Made by a program: the position numbers and the translations under genes | Shown: in pieces, positions 15,531-25,375 of the stretch | Numbering within the stretch: position 1 is the first letter of the stretch | Layout: every line of letters begins with the position of its first letter | DNA from: Nitrospira japonica | GTDB lineage: Bacteria; Nitrospirota; Thermodesulfovibrionia; Thermodesulfovibrionales; SM23-35 | DNA length: 51,312 nt | Reading direction: 5' to 3' | NCBI GenBank assembly: GCA_020725385.1 | Contig: DYFC01000019.1 | Span: 1-51,312 of the forward strand | Notes under the pieces: generated by a model | What the model saw: only the letters and a program-made list of their open reading frames with translations | The model's database searches: none | What the model was told of the DNA's origin: nothing

Positions 15531-16294
15531 TAAAAAATTTTTTCTAAGAATAATCCTTGTGGGGGGGCTGTAGGTCCTGCGAGATTTCTATTACGAGACT
15601 CAAGAATATTTTTTAAGTCAGATTCAGAAATCCTTCCTCTTCCAACTTCAATCAATGTGCCTACAATAATTCTAACCATGTGTCTTAAAAAACCATTGGC
15701 TTCTATTCGTATTTTTATAAAGTTTCCCCTTAATTTTACAGTCATAAAGTCTATTTCATGAAGAGTTTCAACATTTAATGAATAAATTGTCCTTGTCGTA
15801 TTTTTTATCTTACTTCCTGTTCCCATAAATGCTGTAAAATCGTGCTCACCTATTAGATATTTTGAAGACGCAATCATAGAATTTATGTCCAAGTATTTTT
15901 TTACAGTAAATGTGTAACGTTGAAGAAAAACCGAAGATTTTCTTTCATTCGCTATGATATAAAAATATATTTTGCGTATCGCATCATCACGTGGATTAAA
16001 AGAAGCATCTATTTCATTGGCATTTAATATTCTAATATCAACCGGAAGAGTAGCATTCAATGCTTTTTTAATAGTTTCAATATCATGCGCTTTTGGAGTA
16101 TTAAATGCTGCTACCTGTGCAAGAGCATGCACTCCTGCATCTGTTCTGCTTGCACCATAAACTTTAGTTGGGACCCCATTTAATTTTTTTATCCTTTCTT
16201 CAATTATCCCCTGTATAGTAATCGCATCATCCTGAACCTGCCAGCCATGATAATTAGTACCATCATATTCTAAAACCAGCTTTATTCTTCTCAT
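15527..16294 (-). CDS. truA: tRNA pseudouridine synthase A
   Basis: A 255-residue pseudouridine synthase that modifies positions 38-40 of tRNA anticodon stems. The N terminus LVLEYDGTNYHGWQVQ and the catalytic Asp motif YGASRTDAGVHA (about residues 46-57) are diagnostic, and FLRHMVRIIVGTLIEVGRG is the conserved C-terminal segment. Full length. Its stop codon lies inside a palindromic repeat. Confidence 0.95.
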   Translation of the reverse strand: MRRIKLVLEYDGTNYHGWQVQDDAITIQGIIEERIKKLNGVPTKVYGASRTDAGVHALAQVAAFNTPKAHDIETIKKALNATLPVDIRILNANEIDASFNPRDDAIRKIYFYIIANERKSSVFLQRYTFTVKKYLDINSMIASSKYLIGEHDFTAFMGTGSKIKNTTRTIYSLNVETLHEIDFMTVKLRGNFIKIRIEANGFLRHMVRIIVGTLIEVGRGRISESDLKNILESRNRNLAGPTAPPQGLFLEKIFY

Positions 16295-16381
16295 TATCAG
16301 AATATTTAAACATAGATTAAAAAAATAGTCTAATTAATTGAAAAATATAATAATTTCTATTATTTTATTAATATTATTAAT

Positions 16382-16410
16382 TTGACAATAAAATAAAATA
16401 GGTATTTAAT
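16382..16410 (+). promoter_or_regulatory. Predicted promoter of the surface-protein operon
   Basis: TTGACA (16382-16387), a 17-base spacer and TTTAAT (16405-16410), close to sigma-70 consensus. Transcription would start near 16417, giving a leader of about 50 bases before the small membrane ORF at 16468. The stretch 16295-16467 is otherwise AT-rich with no gene seen. Confidence 0.55.
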
Positions 16411-16467
16411 AATTTAGTAGTTACAAGCTCCATTTAATTGTTTCTAATGAGAAAGAAAGGGAGTAAA

Positions 16468-16629
16468 ATGGGGGGAGCAAGTGTAGTAAACTTAGTAAAT
16501 GATTTTTATGAGAATCAATACATGATTTCATCTTTACTCTTATCTTTATTTTTAGCTTTAACAAACTTATCTCTCAAATTCTTTAAAAGTCAATCTATTC
16601 TTCATATTTTAAACAATATTATATTTTGA
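16468..16629 (+). CDS. Small membrane protein ahead of the surface operon
   Basis: A 53-residue ORF beginning MGGASVVNLVNDFYENQYM. The ATG at 16468 follows AAGGGAG by five bases, a good ribosome binding site, and the stop lies just before the AGGAGG of the next gene. Residues about 20-38 form a hydrophobic segment (ISSLLLSLFLALTNLSL), likely one membrane helix. I recognise no family. The reading frame is open from 16438, but that earlier ATG has no such site. It could be a true small protein or a leader peptide. Confidence 0.45.
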   Translation: MGGASVVNLVNDFYENQYMISSLLLSLFLALTNLSLKFFKSQSILHILNNIIF

Positions 16630-16651
16630 AAGGAGGTAGCAAATTATCTTT

Positions 16652-18160
16652 ATGAATAAAAAATTTTTAAGAGCAATTATTTTTATAGTCATTATTATTT
16701 TTACCGTCTGTATTGGAAAAACCTATGCAGATGTAAATTCCCTTGAAAAAGGGATAGAGAATTATAGAAGTGAAAATTATGAAGAAGCTCTTTCTTTATT
16801 CATTGAAGCAAGAAAAGAACAACCGGCCTCTTCTATAGCTGCATTTTATCTTGGTGTTACTTACAAGCAATTAAAAGAATATCAATTAGCAGAAAAAAAT
16901 TTAAGAGATTCTTTGCAATTGTCTCCACCTGTAAAAGACGCATATCTTGAACTGGCAGAAGTGCTTTATACGCAGGATCAGCTCAATGAAGCTGAAGGCT
17001 GGGCTTTGAAAGCAGAAACAGAAGGAATAAATCCAGCAAATGCAGTTTTTCTAAGAGGAATGATACTTTCAAAAAGAGGAATAACAGAAGATGCAATTGC
17101 TGCATTTAATAAAGCAAAAAAAATGAATCCGGCACTTGCCCAACCAGCAGATTTCCAGATAGCCCTAATTCAATTAAAGACTCGAAACTTTACTGATGCA
17201 CGGAAAACTTTTAAGGCTATTGAAGAAATTGACCCGACATCCGAGCTTGCTTCATTTGCAAAAGAATATGAGAAATCTTTATCAAGAACCCTCGATATCT
17301 ATAAAACATGGCGTTTTACTATTGGAACCGCATATCAATATGATGACAATGTAATTTTAAAACCAACAACAAGCATACCGGGGGTTGAGATAACAGGAGA
17401 AAGAGATAGCAGCATACTTGCTACACTTGGAATTATTTTTAGCCCTATTTTGAGAGAGCCGTTTTTTATTAACTGCCAATATAATCTTTACACAAACACA
17501 TATTTTGACACAAACACACACAATCTTATGACACATACTATATCTGTTAATCCTGGAATTAATATTAAGAATGGCAGTATTTTTCTTCCTGTCTCATATT
17601 CTCATATATGGGTGCATGAAAGAGAGTATATGAGTTTAATTTCTGTAAAGCCAGGCGTTCAATTTGCATTTCTACCACAACACATAGCAAGATTCTCAAT
17701 CGGATATGATAAAAGAGAACTTCTTAAAGCACCTATTGATAGTGATGAAGACAGGGATGCAAATATCTTCAACGCATCCACAGGATATATACATCCATTC
17801 TCGGGAGGAAAAGGCTTATTCAATTTAATTTATGAGTTTTCATATGATAATAGTGATGGCAAGAACTGGGATAATATTGGGAACAGAATTACAGCAGGCT
17901 TGCTTCTACCTTCATTGATTTTAAAAACAGATTTTATTCTTTCGGGTGAAGTTTTTCTCCAGAATTATAAAAACAACCATACAGTTTTCGATAAGAAGAG
18001 AAAAGATAAGAATTATACACTATCCATAAATCTTGTAAGGGAACTTGTAAGGGGACTGTTCTTGAATCTTCAGTACTCATATACAAGGGCAGATTCAAAT
18101 ATAGCAATTTATGACTACGACCGAAATATTTATACAGCCGGCGTAGAGTATAGATTTTAA
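16652..18160 (+). CDS. TPR protein with C-terminal outer-membrane beta-barrel
   Basis: A 502-residue exported protein. A signal peptide covers about residues 1-26 (hydrophobic IIFIVIIIFTVCIG, then cleavage after TYA). Residues about 30-200 contain five TPR-like repeats (for example AAFYLGVTYKQLKEYQLAEK). From about 215 (WRFTIGTAYQYDDNV) to the end it shows alternating beta-strands and closes with YTAGVEYRF, a barrel-type terminal Phe. The layout resembles Slam/DUF560-like TPR-barrel proteins that move or display surface proteins, but the match is structural and by eye. AGGAGG lies 15 bases before the ATG, a long spacing. It precedes the FecR-domain gene by 11 bases. Confidence 0.75.
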   Translation: MNKKFLRAIIFIVIIIFTVCIGKTYADVNSLEKGIENYRSENYEEALSLFIEARKEQPASSIAAFYLGVTYKQLKEYQLAEKNLRDSLQLSPPVKDAYLELAEVLYTQDQLNEAEGWALKAETEGINPANAVFLRGMILSKRGITEDAIAAFNKAKKMNPALAQPADFQIALIQLKTRNFTDARKTFKAIEEIDPTSELASFAKEYEKSLSRTLDIYKTWRFTIGTAYQYDDNVILKPTTSIPGVEITGERDSSILATLGIIFSPILREPFFINCQYNLYTNTYFDTNTHNLMTHTISVNPGINIKNGSIFLPVSYSHIWVHEREYMSLISVKPGVQFAFLPQHIARFSIGYDKRELLKAPIDSDEDRDANIFNASTGYIHPFSGGKGLFNLIYEFSYDNSDGKNWDNIGNRITAGLLLPSLILKTDFILSGEVFLQNYKNNHTVFDKKRKDKNYTLSINLVRELVRGLFLNLQYSYTRADSNIAIYDYDRNIYTAGVEYRF

Positions 18161-18171
18161 GGAGAGAAAAA

Positions 18172-20376
18172 ATGAGAGATAAAATCAGAAAAAATATTAT
18201 TTTCTCAAAAGGAATGGCTTTATATTTGTTCTGCTTTTTTATATTGGGTTATACACTATTCAACACTACATTGTCGAATGCAGCAGAACCAGCAGGAAAG
18301 TTCACATACGTTGAAGGTAAAGTGGATGTACTCAGAGGTGGTTCACCACCAGCTATTGCTGCAAAAGTTCCTGATAATGTTTTCCCAGGGGATATTATAA
18401 GAACAAAAAGCAACTCCAAAGCAGAACTTATTATGAAAGACAACACTGTTCTTCGTATCGGTCAAAGGAGCAGGATCGATATTAGTGAATATCTTTCTGA
18501 TGAGAAAAATTACAAGAGTTCTATAAAACTTCAAAGAGGACAGGTCAAGGCAGTTGTTGATAAGAATGTCTCCAGGAGAATTTCTCTATCTCCTGATGCA
18601 AATAGATTTGAAATACAGACACCAAATGCAGTGGCAGGTGTTAGGGGAACAGAGTTTTTTGTAGCATATGAGCAGAATACAACAACGGTACTTTTAAAAG
18701 AAGGGGAGGTTTGTGTTTATAACATAAAATCACCTGATCATATAGTGTGTCTTCCACCTTCATATATAGTGACAATTACAGGTGCTTTGATTCCCCAACA
18801 ACCGCGAAAAGCAACAGAAACAGAAATGCGCATTTTTGAGACAGCAACAGAGCCCGGCGCTCCATTTTCAAGAGTTTTCCCTGAAAATATTATTGCTGAT
18901 AGACCCGAAATTATCGGTGGAGAAACAGACAAAGGTATAACTCGCCATCCTGAAATACTTTCTCTTGCAGAAACACCTACAAATCTAACCGATATGCCTT
19001 TAACTTTGCCTATAACAGATATAATTACTCCGGAACCAGGACCGCAACCTGTTTATGACAGGTTCAGGAGTGTTTTCAGTACAAATGTTTGGTCAGCGTA
19101 TCCGTCTAATTCTGACGGAAGCATTGGTGCTGCAATGTTTGGAAATACATCACCATGGACTTCTTCCTCTTCAGCCAAAATAACCGGTTCATATCTCACA
19201 AACAGCAATTCACCCCATATCTGGTTTGATAATAATGTTTATAGTTTCAATGGAAAAAATTCTACAAATACAACTCTTGATGGAGGTGCATACAGAGGAT
19301 TTCTCTCAGGAAAGGAAATTAATGGGTCTTCGGATGCAAGATTTAATGGTCTTTATATTGATCCGTCAGGAAATATAGGAATATTAAGAGGAAGCTTTAC
19401 AGGTACAACAGGAAATAACTCTATTGATTTAAACGGAGAACTTTCTGCAGTTCAACTTGGAACTTCTTCAATGAACGCCTCTGATTTTTATAATAATGTT
19501 TCATCCTTCAGCGCTCCATTCTCTGTAAACAGTGAAGCAGGAATAACAGGTTCCGGTATTTTTAACTCAATGAATATATCCGGGCAAAATGACTGGGGGA
19601 TAGCACAGATTGAACTGGGAGGTTCATATTCAGATACTCCTCAAAATTCATGGCTATTTGCCGCATCAGGTTCTGGCGGTGGTTTTACTTTTGAATCAGA
19701 TATAACAGGTTCACAATGGTCTTCTAACAGAGTATCCGGTTCTGCCAGAGGTTACTGGATAGATTCAAGAACATCTTCTCCTGCAACTGGAATTTATATC
19801 GGAGAAACAACAGGGACTTTCAATCCATCCGAGCATACATGGCAGACAATAACAACAGGAACATGGCTTGAGACAAGCAAGTTTTTACAAATGGCTTCAG
19901 ATGCAGCGGGAAGAAGCAAGCTCCAGCAGTTAAATATACCTGCTTTTGAAGTTGGAAGAACAGACCTTTCAGGTTCTTTAATTGCAGGTTCTGAGTCATC
20001 AATTGATTATGTAAGCGTTACAATGAACAATGTTGCATTTTTTGCTCCATCGACAGGTGGCAAACCTTCAATATGGGCAACAGATGATATTACAGGCCAG
20101 TATAATTTCAGCAATGGCTTCTTAAGCGCCGGTAATATTACAAATGCAGACAATACTTTTACTTTGAGCAATGGAGATAGCATTAGCGCGGATTTCCGTT
20201 TTACTCAATGGAATACCTCAAATAACACATGGTCTGCAAATATTTCTAATGGAACAGGCACCTTAAGCGGAGGTTCATACAATGGACCGGTTTCATTCAG
20301 AGGTGGAGCTGCTGGAACATTAACAGGCACAAACTCCGGCAATCTTTCAGGAACAGGAGCAGGAATTGTAAGGTAG
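18172..20376 (+). CDS. Exported FecR-domain protein with long beta-rich tail
   Basis: A 734-residue protein with a signal peptide at about 1-40 ending in SNAAEPAG. Residues about 42-190 are a FecR domain: VEGKVDVLRGG, FPGDIIRTKSNSKAEL, KDNTVLRIGQRSRIDI and TPNAVAGVRGTEFFV. Such domains sense or bind in the periplasm. From about 290 to the end it is Ser/Thr/Gly/Asn-rich with repeated short beta motifs of the G-T-W/S-G-S type, like a secreted repeat or passenger region. No membrane helix other than the signal is seen, so it is not a classical anti-sigma factor. AAGGAGAG lies ahead of the ATG. Confidence 0.78.
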   Translation: MRDKIRKNIIFSKGMALYLFCFFILGYTLFNTTLSNAAEPAGKFTYVEGKVDVLRGGSPPAIAAKVPDNVFPGDIIRTKSNSKAELIMKDNTVLRIGQRSRIDISEYLSDEKNYKSSIKLQRGQVKAVVDKNVSRRISLSPDANRFEIQTPNAVAGVRGTEFFVAYEQNTTTVLLKEGEVCVYNIKSPDHIVCLPPSYIVTITGALIPQQPRKATETEMRIFETATEPGAPFSRVFPENIIADRPEIIGGETDKGITRHPEILSLAETPTNLTDMPLTLPITDIITPEPGPQPVYDRFRSVFSTNVWSAYPSNSDGSIGAAMFGNTSPWTSSSSAKITGSYLTNSNSPHIWFDNNVYSFNGKNSTNTTLDGGAYRGFLSGKEINGSSDARFNGLYIDPSGNIGILRGSFTGTTGNNSIDLNGELSAVQLGTSSMNASDFYNNVSSFSAPFSVNSEAGITGSGIFNSMNISGQNDWGIAQIELGGSYSDTPQNSWLFAASGSGGGFTFESDITGSQWSSNRVSGSARGYWIDSRTSSPATGIYIGETTGTFNPSEHTWQTITTGTWLETSKFLQMASDAAGRSKLQQLNIPAFEVGRTDLSGSLIAGSESSIDYVSVTMNNVAFFAPSTGGKPSIWATDDITGQYNFSNGFLSAGNITNADNTFTLSNGDSISADFRFTQWNTSNNTWSANISNGTGTLSGGSYNGPVSFRGGAAGTLTGTNSGNLSGTGAGIVR

Positions 20377-20418
20377 AAATATAATCTTAAGAGAATAAAA
20401 TTAGAGGAGTGATAAAAC

Positions 20419-23400
20419 ATGAAGAAGAATTTTAAGCATAGGTTTTTAATCTGTCTTTCCTTCATAATAAGCTTTTTATTTTTAACATGTACAGATAATT
20501 TGTTCGCGGATAATCCTGTTAACCAGAAAATCAAGCCACTGACAAATAAAATACAGTTGCCTTTTATTGCCAATGAAGGACAGATTGATAAAAGTGTCAA
20601 ATACTATGCACGCACTTTTAGCGGGAATGTTTTTATCACTAAGGACGGAGAGATTATCTACTCAATACCGCAAATAGAAAAAGAGATTGAAGCTAATGCA
20701 AAAACTTCCGGCCTGATAATAAAAGAAATATTCGCAGGTGAAACTTTAACCCCCTCTTTTAAAGGTGAAGGAAGAAGCACAAAAATTAGTATATTTAAAG
20801 GAAATGAACCTTCTAAATGGAAAAAGAATATACCATCATATCAGCAACTCAGTTTAGGAGAGATTTATAAAGGGATTGAACTTAAGTTAAAAGCTTATGA
20901 TGAAACAATCGAAAAAATATTTTTTGTAAAACCCGGTGCTAATCCGGATGCTATTAAACTTAAGATTGAAGGAGTACAAAAACTTAATGTTAATGAAAAA
21001 GGTGAACTTGAAGTCTATGTTGAAAACAATAAGATAATATTTAGTAAACCCGTTGCTTATCAGAAAAAAATAAATGGTGAGAAGGAAAATATTCAGGTTT
21101 CCTATCTTGCATATGAAAATCAATATAGTTTTAAGGTTGGAGATTATGACAAAAGCCGTGAACTTATAATTGACCCCTATGTTGGAGTAAAAATAAAAGG
21201 TTCTGCTGAAGACAGAGCTTATGCAATTATGACATATTTTGATGGTGATGTGAATCGTGTTTTTGTCGCAGGATATTCTTATTCGTTTGACTTCCCGGTA
21301 AATGGATTTTATGGAATACCGGGTATAAATGATGCCGATGCTTTTGTAGCAAAACTTTCTTATGATCTCAGTTGGGCTCAAAACATTGTTTTTATAGGAG
21401 GCACTGCAGATGATTTTGCATACTCAATTGCAATGGACAGCGCTCAAAATGTTTATATAGCAGGAACTACAAATTCTTCCAATCTTCCTCTACCTAATGC
21501 CAATGCTTATGATCAGGAAAGTAATGGAACAGATGCTTTTATTGCAAAACTTTCTTATGATCTTGATGACCTAATATCTCTTACATATCTCGGTGGAGTT
21601 TCACTTGATGCTGTTAATACAGATTCACTTCTAATAAATGGATATGATATTGTGGTAGCAGGTTATACAAATTCTACAGATTTTCCAACTCCTGACATTT
21701 ATGCATATGATAGAACACATAATGGAGGTGAAGACGTCTTTATTGCAATATTAAATACAGGTCTTGAAGGAGACCCGCCTACAAGCGGCCTTGAAAATTT
21801 AATAAGCTCAACTTTCTTAGGTGGTTCGGGTAACGAAAGACCATATGGTTTATCTGTAAGACAGGGATATAATGAATATTATGTTGCGGGTTATACAACT
21901 TCAAGTAATTTCCCAACAACCGGTAGCGCATATGATACATCTTATAATGGTGGGAGCAGTGATGCTTTTATATCAAGGATAATGAATCTGGGATATAGCC
22001 CTCTTCAATCTCTTGTTTCTTCCACTTTTCTTGGAGGAAATGGTACGGATGAAATTCACGGACTTATGGTAAGTGGCTCACCTGACTATTATGTATATGT
22101 AACTGGCAATACAGATTCTTCTAATTTCCCAGGTACATGCGATCACGGCAGTTGTGGCGGGATGGATGCTTTTATAGCTCGTTTTGAAAGTTTTCTTTCA
22201 AATAGTCCTACACCTGTATTTACAAAACTTGGCGGCACAAGTTCTGATTACCCGAAATCATTGATTTTAAACGGAGGTATGGTTTATGTTTCAGGAGTAA
22301 CCTATTCGAATGATTTTCCAACAACCATAAATGCTTTTGATCAAACATTCGGCGGGACTCATGGAACAAATTCAGATGGCTTTATATTAAGATATGACAG
22401 TAGTTTAGTGAATTTTGATGCATCAACATATCTTGGCGGGTCGTTAGATGATTTTGCGCCTGCAATTGCTGCAGATACTTCAAATAATATTTATGTTGCT
22501 GGAAGTACAAATTCTTCAGATTTCCCTACTACATTAAATTCAATCGGAAGGGCAAGCGGAAATTTTGAAGCTTTTGTTGCAAAATTTGATAGTATGCTCG
22601 TCGGCACTTCATGCATATATACACTCAATTCTGAAGAAACAACTATTACTTCAGGAGGAGGAAATTTCAGTATTAACATTACAACCACATCGGGTTGTTC
22701 ATGGGAAGCTTATACCGAGGATTCCTGGATAAATATAACATCAGGAAGCGGAACCGGAAGTGGAACAATAAATTATACAGTTGCTCCCAATTCAGGGAGA
22801 GTAAGAAAAGGTGTCATTTATATTGAAGGTAAGTATTTTGATATTTATCAAACAGGAGTCAATTCCGCAAGAATTACAAATCCTTCTAATAGTCATCAAT
22901 ATCAGAGATTTGATTTATTAAGAAGTTTTGACGGTGCAAAGTCTTATTGTGAAAGTCTTGGTGGTTATCTTGCTACAATTACTTCAACTGCTGAGCAAAG
23001 CTTTGTTTATAATAATTTGGTTTCAGGGATAAACATGGAGTTTCAAGAATGCTGGATAGGTGGTTTTCAAACTGCCTGTACACCGGAGCCTTCATGTGGC
23101 TGGCAATGGGTAACAGGTGAGACTTGGGGATTTACAAACTGGGGAGAATCTGAACCAAATAATGTTGGTGGGATCGAAGACAGCGTTTTGATGATAGGAG
23201 GCGGAGCATGGAATGACCTATACAAGCTGCATTTGAGAAGTTTTGTATGTGAATGGGATAGAACTTATGTGCTTACAGTAAGCAAAACAGGTACCGGTAC
23301 AGGCACTGTAACCAGTAATGAGACAACAAATCCGAAAATAAATTGTGGAAGTGTATGTGGCGCTATATATAATGCAGGTGAGAATGTAACTTTAATCGCA

Positions 23401-24744
23401 ACTCCTGGAACAAATTCTGAATTTAGCGGTTGGGATGGAGCAGGATGTAGCGGCACATCTTCCTGCACAATATTAATGAATGAAAGCAAAGCAGTAACAG
23501 CAATATTTACAAAAAACAAGTTTACTGTTACTCCTATTTTCGATGAACACGGGACAATGAATCCTTCAACACCACAACTTGTGAATTCAGGTGCAACAGT
23601 TCAATTTACCATAACACCAAATTCCGGCTATAGAATACAATCTGTAAGTGGCTCATGTGGTGGCACTCTTAATGGTAACACTTATACAACAAATCCTGTA
23701 ACAACAGATTGCGATGTAAGAGTTGTTTTTGCAAGTAATGTAATAAATATCTCAGCAAGTGCAGGCCCGGGAGGTAGCATAAGCCCGACTTCTGCTACAG
23801 TTAATTATGGTGAAACAGTTGAATTTATTGTTACACCTGATGACACATACCATATTTCATCTGTCACAGGATGCGGGGTAACAAAGAAGACAGGACAGGC
23901 AGCAGGCGCTAAAAAGAAAAAGAAACCAAAGATTACGGCAGCTTCCGAGACATATATAACAGCTCCAATAACAGAAACATGCACTGTCACAGCGACTTTT
24001 GCGATTAATACATTCACAGTTACTCCTCTGGCAGGAGAACACGGAAGCATGACTCCATCAACACCCCAGACAGTTAATTATAATGATATAATCACTTTCA
24101 ATGTAAAAGCAGATGAGGGCTATCACATATCATCAGTATCAGGATGCGATGGTACAGCTTATACAGAAGCTAAAAAGAAAAAGAAGAAAAAACTTCAAGC
24201 AGTAAGCGAATATGTTTATACTACAGGAAAAATAACAGGTGATTGTACAGTTGAAGCAACATTTGCAATTAATAAATATACAGTAACCCCGAAAGCAGGC
24301 GAACATGGGAGCATAAGCCCGTCAACACCCCAAAGTGTAAATTACAATGAGAAGGTTTCTTTTACTTTGACACCTGATGCTCACTATCACATTTCATCTG
24401 TCACAGGCTGCGGAGGAACCCTTTCAGATAATACATATACCACAGGAAACATTACAGGCGACTGTACAGTTGAAGCTAAATTTGGTGGAGATACATTTGG
24501 TGCTACAATTCAACAGACCGGTGGAAGTGGAACAATATCAGGCAATGGATTTTCTTGTGAAGGAAACACATGTTCGGGATCATTTGAATATGGTTCAAAA
24601 CTTGTAATTAAAATAAAACCTGATCCAGGATATAGGATAAAGGATATTAAGATAAATGGTGTTTCAATTGGTGCAATTTCTGTAATTACAATAAAACAGG
24701 TTTTGAGTGCTTATAACATCGAAATTATATATGAGCCAGTTTAA
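20419..24744 (+). CDS. Giant SBBP/BACON/C-type lectin surface protein
   Basis: A 1441-residue exported protein. Order by eye: signal peptide 1-30; SBBP-associated N-terminal domain (about 45-255, FIANEGQIDKSVKYYA); SBBP beta-propeller repeats (about 260-725, with recurring STFLGGSGNE and VAGYTNSTDFPT); a BACON-type domain (about 732-812, SGCSWEAYTEDSWINI); a C-type lectin domain (about 816-945, WIGGFQ, WGESEPNNVGG, FVCEWD); four to five InlB-type beta repeats (about 948-1355, recurring TVTPxAGEHGSxSPSTPQ); and a short C-terminal domain. Two repeats carry lysine-rich inserts near residues 1164 and 1251. A large adhesin or sugar-binding surface protein is likely. The substrate is unknown. Confidence 0.85.
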   Translation: MKKNFKHRFLICLSFIISFLFLTCTDNLFADNPVNQKIKPLTNKIQLPFIANEGQIDKSVKYYARTFSGNVFITKDGEIIYSIPQIEKEIEANAKTSGLIIKEIFAGETLTPSFKGEGRSTKISIFKGNEPSKWKKNIPSYQQLSLGEIYKGIELKLKAYDETIEKIFFVKPGANPDAIKLKIEGVQKLNVNEKGELEVYVENNKIIFSKPVAYQKKINGEKENIQVSYLAYENQYSFKVGDYDKSRELIIDPYVGVKIKGSAEDRAYAIMTYFDGDVNRVFVAGYSYSFDFPVNGFYGIPGINDADAFVAKLSYDLSWAQNIVFIGGTADDFAYSIAMDSAQNVYIAGTTNSSNLPLPNANAYDQESNGTDAFIAKLSYDLDDLISLTYLGGVSLDAVNTDSLLINGYDIVVAGYTNSTDFPTPDIYAYDRTHNGGEDVFIAILNTGLEGDPPTSGLENLISSTFLGGSGNERPYGLSVRQGYNEYYVAGYTTSSNFPTTGSAYDTSYNGGSSDAFISRIMNLGYSPLQSLVSSTFLGGNGTDEIHGLMVSGSPDYYVYVTGNTDSSNFPGTCDHGSCGGMDAFIARFESFLSNSPTPVFTKLGGTSSDYPKSLILNGGMVYVSGVTYSNDFPTTINAFDQTFGGTHGTNSDGFILRYDSSLVNFDASTYLGGSLDDFAPAIAADTSNNIYVAGSTNSSDFPTTLNSIGRASGNFEAFVAKFDSMLVGTSCIYTLNSEETTITSGGGNFSINITTTSGCSWEAYTEDSWINITSGSGTGSGTINYTVAPNSGRVRKGVIYIEGKYFDIYQTGVNSARITNPSNSHQYQRFDLLRSFDGAKSYCESLGGYLATITSTAEQSFVYNNLVSGINMEFQECWIGGFQTACTPEPSCGWQWVTGETWGFTNWGESEPNNVGGIEDSVLMIGGGAWNDLYKLHLRSFVCEWDRTYVLTVSKTGTGTGTVTSNETTNPKINCGSVCGAIYNAGENVTLIATPGTNSEFSGWDGAGCSGTSSCTILMNESKAVTAIFTKNKFTVTPIFDEHGTMNPSTPQLVNSGATVQFTITPNSGYRIQSVSGSCGGTLNGNTYTTNPVTTDCDVRVVFASNVINISASAGPGGSISPTSATVNYGETVEFIVTPDDTYHISSVTGCGVTKKTGQAAGAKKKKKPKITAASETYITAPITETCTVTATFAINTFTVTPLAGEHGSMTPSTPQTVNYNDIITFNVKADEGYHISSVSGCDGTAYTEAKKKKKKKLQAVSEYVYTTGKITGDCTVEATFAINKYTVTPKAGEHGSISPSTPQSVNYNEKVSFTLTPDAHYHISSVTGCGGTLSDNTYTTGNITGDCTVEAKFGGDTFGATIQQTGGSGTISGNGFSCEGNTCSGSFEYGSKLVIKIKPDPGYRIKDIKINGVSIGAISVITIKQVLSAYNIEIIYEPV

Positions 24745-24782
24745 TAGCAAGAAATACTATAAGAATGTGAAACAGGAGTATA

Positions 24783-25340
24783 GTGGCGGGAAATCTGAAT
24801 CCAATTTCTATAATTAAGAAATATTATCATCCTGATACGAGAGCATATTATTTTCTTGTCCATCATAGCTGGATGGTTTCTCAAAAGGCCTTAACAATTG
24901 CCAAAAGAATGAGTCACCTGACCCCTGACCTTAAATTTATCGAAGAGGCTTCTATGTTACATGATATTGGGATACTTGTTACCAATGAACCGTCAATAGG
25001 TTGCTTTGGAAATAAGCCTTATGTGTGTCACGGTTATTCGGGGAGAGAAATACTCGAGAATGAAGGATTACATCAACATGGTCTTGTGTGTGAAAGACAC
25101 ATAGGTGTTGGTATTTCACTTAAGGATATAAAAGAAAAAAGGCTGCCATTGCCTGAAAGAGATATGATACCTGTTACAATAGAAGAACAGATTATATGTT
25201 TTGCAGATAAATTCTTCTCAAAAAATCATGAATTCCTTCTCAAAGAAAAACCGGTTGAATTAGTGCTTAAAGGGATTTCAAAATATGGAGATGAGAAGCT
25301 GGAGATTTTCAAAAGCTGGTTAAAACTCTTTAAAGAATGA
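24783..25340 (+). CDS. HD-domain hydrolase
   Basis: A 185-residue HD-domain protein of the metal-dependent phosphohydrolase superfamily. Metal ligands are in HHSWMVSQKAL (about residue 28) and MLHDIG (about residue 58-63). Later His residues are in CHGYSGREIL and CERHIGVG. ADKFFSK at about 140 is also family-like. The start is a GTG at 24783, five bases after AGGAG. It follows the giant surface gene by 38 bases and may be cotranscribed. The substrate cannot be told. It resembles a general HDIG-type phosphatase family. Confidence 0.82.
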   Translation: MAGNLNPISIIKKYYHPDTRAYYFLVHHSWMVSQKALTIAKRMSHLTPDLKFIEEASMLHDIGILVTNEPSIGCFGNKPYVCHGYSGREILENEGLHQHGLVCERHIGVGISLKDIKEKRLPLPERDMIPVTIEEQIICFADKFFSKNHEFLLKEKPVELVLKGISKYGDEKLEIFKSWLKLFKE

Positions 25341-25375
25341 GCCCGGGCAGTTTTCTTAATTGGTAAATATAGCTT

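Noticed and set aside
23805-24050. Two overlapping ORFs opposite the lysine-rich region of the giant surface gene
   Set aside because: They are antisense to the Lys-coding run (giving Phe runs) and have no start site or family signal.
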